The notes beneath the pieces are model-generated. The model was not told the DNA's origin, ran no database searches, and saw only the letters and a program-made list of their open reading frames with translations. The position numbers were made by a program, and so were the translations under genes. A DNA stretch of 64,000 nucleotides, from NCBI RefSeq assembly GCF_000429625.1, contig NZ_AUCF01000006.1, forward strand, positions 186,001 to 250,000, read 5' to 3'. Positions 1 to 8,690 of the stretch are shown here, one piece after another (position 1 is the first letter of the stretch; every line of letters starts with the position of its first letter). The DNA is from Azospirillum halopraeferens DSM 3675 (GTDB lineage: Bacteria; Pseudomonadota; Alphaproteobacteria; Azospirillales; Azospirillaceae).

Positions 1-317
1 TCCAGGCGGGTCAGGTCGGTGTCCGCATCGAAGATGACGTGGCCGCGGTCCGGCTTGGTCTTGCCGGTGATGACGTCCATCATGGTTGTCTTGCCGGCGC
101 CGTTGGGGCCGATGATGGTGCGCAGCTCCCCCTTGGCGATGACGAGCGACAGGTTGTTCAGCGCCCGGAACCCGTCGAAGCTGACGGTCACGCCGTCCAG
201 GTAGAGGACGGTGCCCGCCGCCGCGGCCGGCGCCGCGGCGGTCCGCCGACCGGCCCGGGCCGGCACGGCCGACGCCTTCGGTTCGGCCGCGACGATGGTG
301 CCGTCGCCCTCAGGCAC
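1..317 (-). CDS. urtD: Urea ABC transporter ATP-binding protein UrtD (partial, N-terminal part)
   Basis: This is the N-terminal ~105 residues of an ABC ATPase; the rest lies beyond the left edge. The Walker A motif GPNGAGKT is visible at about residues 70-77, and the strand before it resembles UrtD/LivG proteins. I chose a GTG start at 317 because it overlaps the urtC stop codon (GTGCCTGA), the usual arrangement for translationally coupled genes. The first ~35 residues are an Ala-rich leader of low complexity before the ATPase fold begins. By family and context it energises urea import together with UrtB and UrtC; UrtE would be expected further left. Confidence 0.9.
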   Translation of the reverse strand, partial: MPEGDGTIVAAEPKASAVPARAGRRTAAAPAAAAGTVLYLDGVTVSFDGFRALNNLSLVIAKGELRTIIGPNGAGKTTMMDVITGKTKPDRGHVIFDADTDLTRL

Positions 318-1449
318 GGTGCTTCTGCGCCACATTCTGGACGCCCTCCCCGATCTTGGCTCGCAGTTGACCCCAAAGGCCGACAATCCCCTTGGGCATG
401 AACAGGGTGACGAGGATGAACAGGCCGCCCAGGAAGAACAGCCACACCTCCGGCGCCAGGCCGGTGAAGACGCTCTTGGCGCCGTTGACGGTGAAGGCGC
501 CGAGGATGGCGCCGAACAGGGTGCCGCGCCCGCCCACCGCCACCCAGATCGCCACCTCGATCGACTGGGCCGGCGAGAATTCCGACGGGTTGATGATGCC
601 CACCTGCGGCACGTAGAGGGCGCCGGCGATCCCCGCCAGCACCGCCGACAGGGTGAAGACGAACAGCTTGGCCGCCGTCACGTCGTAGCCGAGGAAGCGC
701 ACCCGGCTCTCCGCGTCGCGGATCGCCATCAGCACCCGGCCCAGCTTGGAGGCCACCACGAAGCGCGCCACCAGGTAGCCCGCCGCCAGCATCACCGCCG
801 AAGCCACGTACAGGGCCACCCGGGTGGCGTCCGATTGCAGCGGGTACCCCAGGATGTCCTTGAAGTCGGTCAGGCCGTTGTTGCCGCCGAAGCCCATCTC
901 GTTGCGGAAGAAGGCCAGCATCAGGGCGAAGGTCATGGCCTGCGTGATGATCGAGAAATAGACCCCGGTGATGCGCGAGCGGAAGGCGAACCAGCCCACC
1001 ACGAAGGCCAGCGCCGCCGGCACCGCCACGATCATCAGCGCCGTCCACAGCACGCCGTCGAAGCCCCACCAGTACCAGGGCAGCTCCTTCCAGTTGAGGA
1101 AGACCATGAAGTCCGGCAGGCCGGCGTTGCCGTAGACGCCGCGCTCGCCGATCTGCCGCATCAGGTGCATGCCCATGGCGTAGCCGCCCAGCGCGAAGAA
1201 CGCCCCATGGCCGAGCGACAGCGCCCCGGCGTAGCCCCACACCAGGTCGAGGCTGAGCGCCAGCAGCGCGAAGCACAGGTACTTGCCCAGCAGGCTGACC
1301 ATGTAGGCCGGCACGTGCAGCGGGCTGTCCGGCGGGGTGGCCAGGTGCAGCACCGGAACCAGAACCGCGGCGACCAGCAGCAGCCCGCAGAACACCGACC
1401 AGCCGCGTCGGGATTCCAGGGCGAGAAGGCGGGAGGTCAGCGGACCCAT
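310..1449 (-). CDS. urtC: Urea ABC transporter permease UrtC
   Basis: This 379-residue membrane protein belongs to the LivM-type permease family. Several hydrophobic helices span the length, and the stretch around residues 60-100 contains the LALSLDLVWGYAGALSLGHG type signature of UrtC/LivM. With UrtB it forms the inner-membrane channel of the high-affinity urea importer. Its 3' end overlaps the urtD start by 8 bp. It is separated from urtB by an unusually long 106-bp gap for this operon, which carries a GC-rich palindrome. Confidence 0.95.
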   Translation of the reverse strand: MGPLTSRLLALESRRGWSVFCGLLLVAAVLVPVLHLATPPDSPLHVPAYMVSLLGKYLCFALLALSLDLVWGYAGALSLGHGAFFALGGYAMGMHLMRQIGERGVYGNAGLPDFMVFLNWKELPWYWWGFDGVLWTALMIVAVPAALAFVVGWFAFRSRITGVYFSIITQAMTFALMLAFFRNEMGFGGNNGLTDFKDILGYPLQSDATRVALYVASAVMLAAGYLVARFVVASKLGRVLMAIRDAESRVRFLGYDVTAAKLFVFTLSAVLAGIAGALYVPQVGIINPSEFSPAQSIEVAIWVAVGGRGTLFGAILGAFTVNGAKSVFTGLAPEVWLFFLGGLFILVTLFMPKGIVGLWGQLRAKIGEGVQNVAQKHRA

Positions 1450-1486
1450 GACGCGGTCTCCCGGTTTGCGCGGCGCGCACCGCGGT

Positions 1487-1518
1487 GCCCTCCCCCGCCT
1501 CCGGCGGGGAAGGTGGGC
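1487..1518. repeat. GC-rich palindromic repeat, copy 1 (urtB-urtC gap)
   Basis: Left arm GCCCTCCCCCGCC (1487-1499), loop TCC, right arm GGCGGGGAAGGTGGGC (1503-1518). The right arm carries small insertions, so the stem is imperfect. The left arm is identical to that of a perfect palindrome at 55785-55813, suggesting a dispersed intergenic repeat. Inside the urt operon it could stabilise or attenuate the transcript; this is inference. Confidence 0.55.
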
Positions 1519-1555
1519 CCGAAGGGACCCGACAAGACGACGTTCCTCATGCGAC

Positions 1556-3181
1556 TCACGCCTCCGCCGCGCGGCCCTTCAGGGCGAACAGGCCCCGCGG
1601 ACGCTTCTGGATGAACAGGATGATGAAGACCAGCACCAGGATCTTGCCCAGCATGGCGCCGGCGTAGGGTTCGAGGATCTTGTTGACGATGCCCAGGCTC
1701 ATGGCCCCGGCCAGCACGCCCCACAGGCTGCCCACCCCGCCGAACACCACCACCATGAAGCTGTCGACGATGTACGCCTGGCCCAGGTTGGGGCTGACGT
1801 TGCCCACCTGGCTCAGCGCCACCCCGGCCACCCCGGCGATGCCGGAGCCCAGGCCGAAGGTCAGGGCGTCGACCCAGCCGGTGCGGATGCCCATGCCGGC
1901 CGCCATGGAGCGGTTCTGGGTGACCGCGCGCATCTGCAGACCGAAGGCGGTGTAACGCAGGGCCAGGGCCACCGCAGCCAGCACGGCCAGGGCGAAGACG
2001 ATGATGGCGACGCGGTTCCAGGTCAGCACCAGGCCGGGCAGAGCCTCCCACGCGCCGGTCATCCAGGCGGGGTTGGCGACCTCCTTGTTGGGGGCGCCGA
2101 AGATGCTGCGCACGACCTGTTGCAGCATCAGCGAGATGCCCCAGGTGGCCAGCAGCGTTTCCAGCGGACGGCCGTAGAGGAAGCGGATGATGCCGCGCTC
2201 CAGCGCCACGCCGACGGCGCCGGCCACCAGGAAGGCGGCGGGGATGGAGACGATCAGATAGAGGCCGAACACCCCGTCGGGCAGGAAGGCGCGGAACGCC
2301 TCCTGCACCACGAAGGCGGTGTAAGCGCCGAGCATGATCATCTCGCCGTGCGCCATGTTGATGACGCCCATCACGCCGAAGGTGATGGCCAGCCCGATGG
2401 CCGCCAGCAGCAGGACCGAACCGAGGCTGAGCCCCTGGAAAAGGTTGAGGGTGATATCGACGATCATCAGGCGCAGCTCGATGCGCTCTACCAGATCGCG
2501 GGCGGCGTCGCGCACCCGGGCGTCGGCATCGCTCTCCGCCAGGGGCGCCACCAGGGCGCGCACCTGCGGCGAGAGTTCGCCGCCGGCCAGGGACTCCACG
2601 GCCGCCAGGCGGACCGCAGCGTCGGGGCTGGCCAGCGACATCCGCGCCAGCGCCCGCTCCATGAGCGTGCGCACGCCGGGATCGGCTTCGTGCTCCAGGG
2701 CGGCGCGCAGCACCCCGGCGGCCTCCGGCGTGGAATCGCGGGCGATGCTCTCCACCGCCGCCCGGCGGCGGGCCGGGTCGGGGTCGGCGATCTCCAGCCG
2801 GCCGATGATCGCCGCCAGGGCGGTGCGCAGCACGTTGTTGACGGTGATCTTGGTCAGGTCGCGGCTCGCCGCGGTGCCGAGGTCCGCACCGCTGACCGGG
2901 TCGGTCAGGGCGAGATCGCGCCCCGCCCGCTCGCCCAGCACCGGGGCGTCGTCGGCCTTGCGGACGTACAGGTTGCCGGCCGCCATGGCGCGCAGCACCG
3001 GCAGGGCGCGCGGATCGCCGGTGGCGGCGAGCGCGTCGGCGGCGGCCGTCTTCTCGGCGAAGCCTTCGACGGCCAGCCCCTTCAGCGCGGCGGCGAACAC
3101 CGCGTCATCGACCGCACGGGCCGGCGCGGCGGCCGCGACTGCCAGAAGCAGCGCGAAGAACAGCGCGGCGAGTCTCGGCAT
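1556..3181 (-). CDS. urtB: Urea ABC transporter permease UrtB
   Basis: This is a 541-residue LivH-type permease. A signal-like hydrophobic start (residues 5-22) is followed by about 230 residues of Ala/Asp-rich helical, HEAT-like repeats that are predicted to lie outside the membrane. The permease domain proper begins near residue 240 and contains the GVMGVINMAHGEMIMLGAY signature. The long N-terminal extension is a known feature of UrtB and separates it from ordinary LivH proteins of about 300 residues. It pairs with UrtC to move urea across the inner membrane. The start at 3181 follows a GAGAGG-like ribosome site. Confidence 0.95.
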   Translation of the reverse strand: MPRLAALFFALLLAVAAAAPARAVDDAVFAAALKGLAVEGFAEKTAAADALAATGDPRALPVLRAMAAGNLYVRKADDAPVLGERAGRDLALTDPVSGADLGTAASRDLTKITVNNVLRTALAAIIGRLEIADPDPARRRAAVESIARDSTPEAAGVLRAALEHEADPGVRTLMERALARMSLASPDAAVRLAAVESLAGGELSPQVRALVAPLAESDADARVRDAARDLVERIELRLMIVDITLNLFQGLSLGSVLLLAAIGLAITFGVMGVINMAHGEMIMLGAYTAFVVQEAFRAFLPDGVFGLYLIVSIPAAFLVAGAVGVALERGIIRFLYGRPLETLLATWGISLMLQQVVRSIFGAPNKEVANPAWMTGAWEALPGLVLTWNRVAIIVFALAVLAAVALALRYTAFGLQMRAVTQNRSMAAGMGIRTGWVDALTFGLGSGIAGVAGVALSQVGNVSPNLGQAYIVDSFMVVVFGGVGSLWGVLAGAMSLGIVNKILEPYAGAMLGKILVLVFIILFIQKRPRGLFALKGRAAEA

Positions 3182-3246
3182 GGGGAAGCCTCTCGGGTGA
3201 AGAAACGGATCAACGAATGAAGGGAATGGCGGCGGGGGTGGCGGGC

Positions 3247-3279
3247 ACGGCCGCGCCGGGGCGTGCCCGGCGCGGCCGT
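3247..3279. terminator. Strong hairpin between urtA and urtB
   Basis: Perfect 14-bp arms ACGGCCGCGCCGGG (3247-3260) and CCCGGCGCGGCCGT (3266-3279) enclose a 5-nt loop. In the minus-strand transcript it lies about 19 nt after the urtA stop. There is no U tract, so it is more likely a 3'-end stabiliser or partial attenuator than a full terminator. This would let the binding protein be made in excess over the permeases. Confidence 0.6.
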
Positions 3280-3297
3280 CACCACCGGGTCAGCCGA

Positions 3298-4584
3298 TCA
3301 CTTGGCGAACTTCGGCTCGGTGCAGTTGCCGCAGACCCACGGGAAGGTCCAGTCGGCGGTCAGCTTGGCGCTCTCGGGGATGAAGGGCGACCAGGCATCG
3401 GCCTTGATGGCGGCGTCGGTCTTGGAGACGATCTCGAACTGGCCGTCGGCCTGGATCTCGCCGATCATGACCGGCTTGGACAGGTGATGGTTGGTGTTCA
3501 TCACGATGTCGTAGCCCGAGGGCGAGCGGACCTTCTGGCCGTACATGGCCTGGCGCACGGCGTCGACGTCGGTGGTGCCGGCCTGCTGAACGGCCTGGGT
3601 CCACATCTTGAAGCCGATGTAGTGGGCCTCCATCGGGTCGTTGGTCACGCGCTTGGTGTCCTTGATGAAGGCGTGCCACTGCTTGATGAAGGCGTCGTTC
3701 TCGGCCGTGTCCACCGACATGAAGTAGTTCCAGGCGGCGAGGTGGCCAACGAGGTTGCTGGTGTCGATGCCCGCCAGTTCCTCTTCACCCACGGAGAAGG
3801 CGACGACCGGGATGTCGGTCGCCTTGATGCCCTGGTTGGCCAGTTCCTTGTAGAAGGGAACGTTGGCGTCGCCGTTGATGGTCGACACCACCGCCGTCTT
3901 CTTGCCCGCCGAGGCGAAGCGCTTGATGTCCGCGACGATGGTCTGCCAGTCCGAGTGTCCGAACGGCGTGTAGTTGACCATGATGTCGTCCTTGGGCACG
4001 CCCTTGGAGATCAGGAACGCCTCGAGGATCTTGTTGGTGGTGCGCGGGTAGACGTAGTCGGTGCCGGCCAGGACCCAGCGCTTCACCTCACCGCCGTCCG
4101 GGCTCATCAGGTATTCCACCGCCGGGATGGCCTGCTGGTTGGGCGCCGCACCGGTGTAGAAGACGTTGCGCGAGGACTCCTCGCCCTCGTACTGCACGGG
4201 ATAGAACAGCATCCCGTTCAACTCCTCGAACACCGGCAGGACCGACTTGCGGCTGACCGAGGTCCAGCAGCCGAACACTGCGGCCACCTTCTCCTTCTGC
4301 AGCAGCTCGCGCGCCTTCTCGGCGAACAGCGGCCAGTTGGAAGCGGGATCGACCACCACCGCCTCGACCTTGCGGCCGAGCAGACCACCCTTCTTGTTCA
4401 GGTCGTCCACCATCATCAGGATGGTGTCCTTCAGCGTCGTCTCGCTGATCGCCATCGTGCCCGACAGCGAATGCAGCACGCCGATCTTGATCGGCTCCGC
4501 CGCCTGGGCGATCCCCGCCGTCAGTGCGGCGGCAAACGCGCCGCCCAGCGCCAACCCCCTCAGTCCCAGCGCCTTCATGCTCAT
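3298..4584 (-). CDS. urtA: Urea ABC transporter substrate-binding protein UrtA
   Basis: This is a 428-residue periplasmic binding protein with a signal peptide (hydrophobic core about residues 8-27, AQA-A cleavage near 28). The mature protein begins with IKIGVLHSLSGTMAISE, characteristic of UrtA. Further UrtA-like blocks are VFGCWTSVSRKSVLPVFEE and the C-terminal WVCGNC motif. It captures urea or short amides in the periplasm and delivers them to UrtBC. It is the first gene of the operon, about 47 bp downstream of a sigma-54 promoter, so expression should respond to nitrogen limitation through NtrC. The start codon follows GAGGGATAAAAG. Confidence 0.97.
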   Translation of the reverse strand: MSMKALGLRGLALGGAFAAALTAGIAQAAEPIKIGVLHSLSGTMAISETTLKDTILMMVDDLNKKGGLLGRKVEAVVVDPASNWPLFAEKARELLQKEKVAAVFGCWTSVSRKSVLPVFEELNGMLFYPVQYEGEESSRNVFYTGAAPNQQAIPAVEYLMSPDGGEVKRWVLAGTDYVYPRTTNKILEAFLISKGVPKDDIMVNYTPFGHSDWQTIVADIKRFASAGKKTAVVSTINGDANVPFYKELANQGIKATDIPVVAFSVGEEELAGIDTSNLVGHLAAWNYFMSVDTAENDAFIKQWHAFIKDTKRVTNDPMEAHYIGFKMWTQAVQQAGTTDVDAVRQAMYGQKVRSPSGYDIVMNTNHHLSKPVMIGEIQADGQFEIVSKTDAAIKADAWSPFIPESAKLTADWTFPWVCGNCTEPKFAK

Positions 4585-4630
4585 CTTTTATCCCTCGTAC
4601 CGGGTGGATGTCTCGGACGGGGGATAGATC

Positions 4631-4645
4631 GCAAGAGTGGTGCCA
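4631..4645 (-). promoter_or_regulatory. Sigma-54 promoter (-24/-12) of urtABCD
   Basis: On the minus strand the sequence reads TGGCAC-CACTC-TTGC, an exact match to the sigma-54 consensus TGGCAC-N5-TTGC. The predicted transcription start is near 4620, giving a 5' leader of about 36 nt and a ribosome site before the urtA ATG at 4584. Sigma-54 dependence implies an enhancer-binding activator; NtrC is the obvious candidate for urea uptake, but I could not identify a convincing NtrC site. Confidence 0.85.
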
Positions 4646-5143
4646 ACTCTGGCCGGACCGCCGATGCCGGCGCGAAACACCGGGAACAGCAGGGGCAGCC
4701 ACCCTCCGGCCACTGCCCGGGTGGCCCGCACCCTGCCGATTGCGGTCGAACAATCGCCCAAACAATGAGCATTGCCCACGAATTGATCAAATTATCGGCA
4801 TGGAATGCCGGTTTGTGTACGCTTCGCAGCCAAAAGTCGATCCGCCCGGGACCATGGCGGGAGATTGCTACCAAGGGTCGGTGGACGGAGCGGATTGCGG
4901 TGCCTACGTTACCACCGTCGGTCGCGCAGGCGGCCGACACCGAGCGACAGCCCTGTGGCCTTGCGGGGCCGCGACGCCGCACCCCTACCCTCCGCGCGGC
5001 GTGTACCGAGCCGACCGGCTTTTTTCGCCCCGCCCGTCGCTCACCCGCGGCGTCGACCGTTATCGGTCCGACGCCCAGGTGTTTGGCCCAATCCCGGGTC
5101 GAGCGCCCCTTCGTCCTAAACCAACGAGGAGGCTCGACAGCCG
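4646..5143. other. Intergenic region between urtA promoter and asnO
   Basis: About 500 bp without a supported gene. It should hold the activator sites for urtA on the left and the asnO promoter on the right. A small inverted repeat (GGGTG-N5-CACCC, 4719-4733) and an AT-richer block near 4740-4800 are the only structures I see. The AT-richer block could be an IHF or enhancer region. No convincing sigma-70 promoter for asnO was recognised. Confidence 0.5.
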
Positions 5144-6919
5144 ATGTGTGGTATCAGTGGTGAGATCTCGCTTCGAAACGGCCGCGCTCCCGCCGTGTCC
5201 GCGATCGAGGCGATGTGCGCGCGCATGGCGGCGCGCGGTCCCGACGGGCACGGCGTGTTCGCGCAAGGGCGCGTCGCGTTCGGCCACAGACGGCTGAAGA
5301 TCATCGACCTGACCGAAGCGTCGCAGCAGCCGATGGTCGACAGCGACCTCGGCCTCGCCATTGTGTTCAACGGCTGCATCTACAACCACCGCGACCTGCG
5401 GGCGGAGCTGATCGGCCTCGGCTACCGGTTCTTCTCCGGCGGCGACACCGAGGTGCTGCTGAAGGCGTACCATGCCTGGGGCCCGGACTTCGTGCAGCGC
5501 CTGCACGGCATGTTCGCCTTCGCCATTGCCGAGCGCGACAGCGGCCGCGTGGTGCTGGGCCGCGACCGGCTGGGCATCAAGCCGCTCTACCTGGCCGAGG
5601 TGGACGGCGCCCTGCGCTTCGCGTCGTCCCTGCCCGCCCTGGTGGCGGCCGGCGGCATCGACACCGGCATCGACCCGGTGGCCCTGCACCATTACATGAG
5701 CTTCCACGCCGTCGTCCCGGCGCCGCGCACCATCCTGAAGGGCGTGCGCAAGCTGCCGCCGGCGACGCTGCTCACCATCGAGCCGGACGGCACGCGGCGC
5801 GAAAGGGTCTATTGGACGCTGAGCTTCGGTCCGCAGCCGGGCGACGAGAACAAGACCGCCGCCGATTGGCAGGACGAGGTGCTGGCGGCCCTGCGCCGGG
5901 CGGTGGAGCGGCGGCTGGTCGCCGACGTGCCGGTGGGCGTGCTGCTGTCGGGCGGGCTCGACAGCTCGCTCATCACCGGGCTGCTGGCCGAGGCGGGGCA
6001 GACGGGCATCAAGACCTTCTCCATCGGCTTCGAGACGGTGGGCGGTGAGGCCGGTGACGAGTTCATGTACTCCGACATCGTGGCGGAGCGCTTCGGCACC
6101 GATCATCACCGCATCTTCGTCGATTCCTCCCGCGCCCTGCCGGAGCTGACCAACTGCATCCGCGCCATGGCGGAGCCGATGGTGAGCCACGACAACATCG
6201 GCTTCTTCCTGCTGTCGCAGGAGGTGGCGAAGCACGTCAAGGTGGTGCAGTCCGGCCAGGGGGCGGACGAGGTGTTCGGCGGCTACCACTGGTACCCGCC
6301 GATGCTGGACAGCCGCGACCCGGTGGCCGACTACGCCCGGGTGTTCTTCGACCGCGACCACGCCGAGATGGCCGGGGCGCTGGATCCCCGCTTCGTCGGC
6401 GAGGATCACGCCCGCGCCTTCGTGGAGGAGGCGTTCGCCCGTCCCGGCGCCGACCGGCCGGTGGACAAGGCGCTGCGGCTGGACACCACGGTCATGCTGG
6501 TCGACGACCCCGTGAAGCGGGTCGACAACATGACCATGGCGGCGGGGCTGGAGGCCCGTGTCCCCTTCCTCGACCACGAGCTGGTCGAACTGGCGGCCCG
6601 CGTTCCGGCGGAGCTGAAGATCGCCGGCGGCGGCAAGCACGTCCTGAAGGAGGCGGCACGGCGCGTCATCCCCGCCGAGGTCATCGACCGTCCCAAGGGC
6701 TACTTCCCGGTGCCGGCGCTGAAGTACCTGCGCGGCCCGTTCCTCGACCTGGTCCGCGACGCGCTGAACAGCCGCGCCGCCCGCGAACGGTCGCTGTTCC
6801 GTCCGGACTATCTCGGCCGGCTCCTCACCAACCCCGAGCAGCACATCACGCCTTTGCAGGGATCCAAGCTGTGGCAAGTGGCGTTGCTGGAACTCTGGCT
6901 CCAGGAACACCGTGTCTGA
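5144..6919 (+). CDS. asnO: Asparagine synthase-like amidotransferase for NAGGN synthesis (AsnO)
   Basis: This 591-residue class II glutamine amidotransferase has a catalytic Cys2 after the initiator (MCGISG), an N-terminal glutaminase domain to about residue 215, and a synthetase domain with the PP-loop SGGLDSS at residues 269-275. A GAGGAG ribosome site lies just before the ATG. Asparagine synthase-like proteins next to ngg amidate N-acetylglutaminylglutamine to the amide NAGGN, a compatible solute induced by osmotic stress in Sinorhizobium and Pseudomonas. The adjacent ngg and M42 peptidase genes make this role far more likely than asparagine synthesis. Its stop overlaps the possible upstream GTG start of ngg. 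Confidence 0.92.
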   Translation: MCGISGEISLRNGRAPAVSAIEAMCARMAARGPDGHGVFAQGRVAFGHRRLKIIDLTEASQQPMVDSDLGLAIVFNGCIYNHRDLRAELIGLGYRFFSGGDTEVLLKAYHAWGPDFVQRLHGMFAFAIAERDSGRVVLGRDRLGIKPLYLAEVDGALRFASSLPALVAAGGIDTGIDPVALHHYMSFHAVVPAPRTILKGVRKLPPATLLTIEPDGTRRERVYWTLSFGPQPGDENKTAADWQDEVLAALRRAVERRLVADVPVGVLLSGGLDSSLITGLLAEAGQTGIKTFSIGFETVGGEAGDEFMYSDIVAERFGTDHHRIFVDSSRALPELTNCIRAMAEPMVSHDNIGFFLLSQEVAKHVKVVQSGQGADEVFGGYHWYPPMLDSRDPVADYARVFFDRDHAEMAGALDPRFVGEDHARAFVEEAFARPGADRPVDKALRLDTTVMLVDDPVKRVDNMTMAAGLEARVPFLDHELVELAARVPAELKIAGGGKHVLKEAARRVIPAEVIDRPKGYFPVPALKYLRGPFLDLVRDALNSRAARERSLFRPDYLGRLLTNPEQHITPLQGSKLWQVALLELWLQEHRV

Positions 6920-6941
6920 GACCCCGCCGCGGAGGCCCGCC

Positions 6942-8690
6942 ATGTCGCTCACCCGAGCCCACCAGCACCGGCTGGAGCGCAACGCCGGTCCGACCCTCGG
7001 TCGGTTCCGGCGCAGCCGCGCCGCCGAGGACACCGAGACCGAGTACCACGCCGACGCCGTCGTCGATTGCGGCTGGGGGCGCCTGATCTTCGCCCACACC
7101 TTCGACGACCTTGACCGGTTGGTCGAAACGCTGCGCGCCGAGGAGCCGGGGCGCCGGGACATCGCCTTCTACCTCCAGGACCCGCACGTCGCCCTGGCGC
7201 GGGCACCGCAGGAGCTGTTCCTCGACCCCTCCCACACCTTCCGTCTGTGGCTGAACGAGTACCGGCCGGGGCGTCGCCGGCCCAAGGGCTATGCCGTGCG
7301 CCGGCTGCGCACGCGCCAGGACGCGGAAGGGGTGCTGCGCATCTACGCCAGCCGCGGCATGGTGCAGGTCGACCCGACGTTCCTGGTCAGCAGCCGCAAC
7401 AGCCGCACCATCACCCTGTTCGTCGCGGTGGACGAGGCGACGGGAGCGGTGGTCGGCTCGGTCACCGGGGTGGACCACCGCCGCGCCTTCGGCGATCCGG
7501 AGCAGGGCAGCTCCCTGTGGTGCCTGGCGGTCGACCCCCAGGCATCCTTTCCCGGCATCGGCGAGACCCTGGTGCGCACCATGGCCGAGCACTTCCAGGC
7601 GCGCGGACGCTCGTTCATGGACCTGTCGGTGCTGCACGACAACGTCAACGCCATCGCCCTTTACGAGAAGCTGGGATTCCGGCGCATCCCCGCCTTCGCG
7701 CTGAAGACGCGGAACTCCTTCAACGAGCCCTTGTTCATGGGGCCACCGCCGGAGGAGCGCTTGAACCCCTACGCCACCATCATCGTGAATGAGGCACGCC
7801 GGCGCGGCATCGGGGTGGAGGTGCTGGACGCCGAGGCCGGCTATTTCTGTCTGACCGCCGGCGGCCGCTCCATCGTCTGCCGCGAAAGCCTGTCGGAGCT
7901 GACCACCGCCGTCGCCATGAGTCGTTGCGACGACAAGGCGGTGACCCGCCGGGTGCTGGAGCGCGCCGAGCTGTCGGTGCCCGAGCAGGTCACCGCCGGA
8001 GACCCCGACGCCGATGCGGAGTTCCTCGCCCGCCACACCAGCGTGGTGGTGAAGCCGGCCCGCGGCGAGCAGGGGCGCGGCATCACCGTCGACGTGCGCG
8101 ACCGCGACACCCTGGAGCGCGCCGTCGCCGAAGCGCGCCGGCACTGCGACACGGTGCTGCTGGAGCGGTTCTGCGAGGGCCAGGACCTGCGCGTCATCGT
8201 CATCGACTACAAGGTGGTGGCCGCCGCGGTACGCCGCCCGGCCGAGGTGACCGGCACCGGCCAGCACAGCATCCGCGCTCTGATCGAGGCGCAGAGCCGC
8301 CGCCGTGCCGCCGCCACCGGCGGGGAGAGCCACATCCCCCTGGACGCGGAGACCGAGCGCTGCGTGCGCACCGCCGGCTACGGCCTCGACGACGTGCTGG
8401 CGGAGGGCGTGGTCCTGCCGGTGCGCAAGACTGCCAACCTGCACACCGGCGGCACCATCCACGACGTGACCGACCGCCTGCACCCTCACCTCGTGGAGGT
8501 GTCTGTGGCCGCCGCCCGCGCCCTGAGCATCCCCGTCGTCGGCTTCGACCTGCTGGTCGAGGCGCCGCACAAATCCGGCCATGTGTTCATCGAAGCCAAT
8601 GAGCGGCCGGGCCTGGCCAACCACGAGCCGCAGCCGACGGCCGAGCGCTTCGTCGACCTGCTGTTCCCGCAAACCCGGGGGATGTCCTGA
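6942..8690 (+). CDS. ngg: N-acetylglutaminylglutamine synthetase (GNAT plus ATP-grasp)
   Basis: This bifunctional protein is about 582 residues. A GNAT acetyltransferase domain (about residues 110-250, with the ALYEKLGFRRIP ending typical of the fold) precedes an ATP-grasp ligase domain (about 315-580) with VVVKPARGEQGRG and a C-terminal FIEANERPGL metal/ATP motif. It should acetylate glutamine and ligate a second glutamine, giving the dipeptide that AsnO amidates. I prefer ATG 6942 because GGAGG sits 6 nt upstream; an in-frame GTG at 6912 overlapping the asnO stop (GTGTCTGA) is the alternative and adds 10 residues. The stop overlaps the next ATG by 1 nt, so the operon is tightly coupled. Confidence 0.92.
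   Translation: MSLTRAHQHRLERNAGPTLGRFRRSRAAEDTETEYHADAVVDCGWGRLIFAHTFDDLDRLVETLRAEEPGRRDIAFYLQDPHVALARAPQELFLDPSHTFRLWLNEYRPGRRRPKGYAVRRLRTRQDAEGVLRIYASRGMVQVDPTFLVSSRNSRTITLFVAVDEATGAVVGSVTGVDHRRAFGDPEQGSSLWCLAVDPQASFPGIGETLVRTMAEHFQARGRSFMDLSVLHDNVNAIALYEKLGFRRIPAFALKTRNSFNEPLFMGPPPEERLNPYATIIVNEARRRGIGVEVLDAEAGYFCLTAGGRSIVCRESLSELTTAVAMSRCDDKAVTRRVLERAELSVPEQVTAGDPDADAEFLARHTSVVVKPARGEQGRGITVDVRDRDTLERAVAEARRHCDTVLLERFCEGQDLRVIVIDYKVVAAAVRRPAEVTGTGQHSIRALIEAQSRRRAAATGGESHIPLDAETERCVRTAGYGLDDVLAEGVVLPVRKTANLHTGGTIHDVTDRLHPHLVEVSVAAARALSIPVVGFDLLVEAPHKSGHVFIEANERPGLANHEPQPTAERFVDLLFPQTRGMS

Noticed and set aside
4719-4733. GGGTG-N5-CACCC inverted repeat upstream of urtA as an NtrC site
   Set aside because: The half-sites are in the opposite order to the NtrC consensus (TGCACC-N5-GGTGCA). 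I leave it only as a minor inverted repeat.
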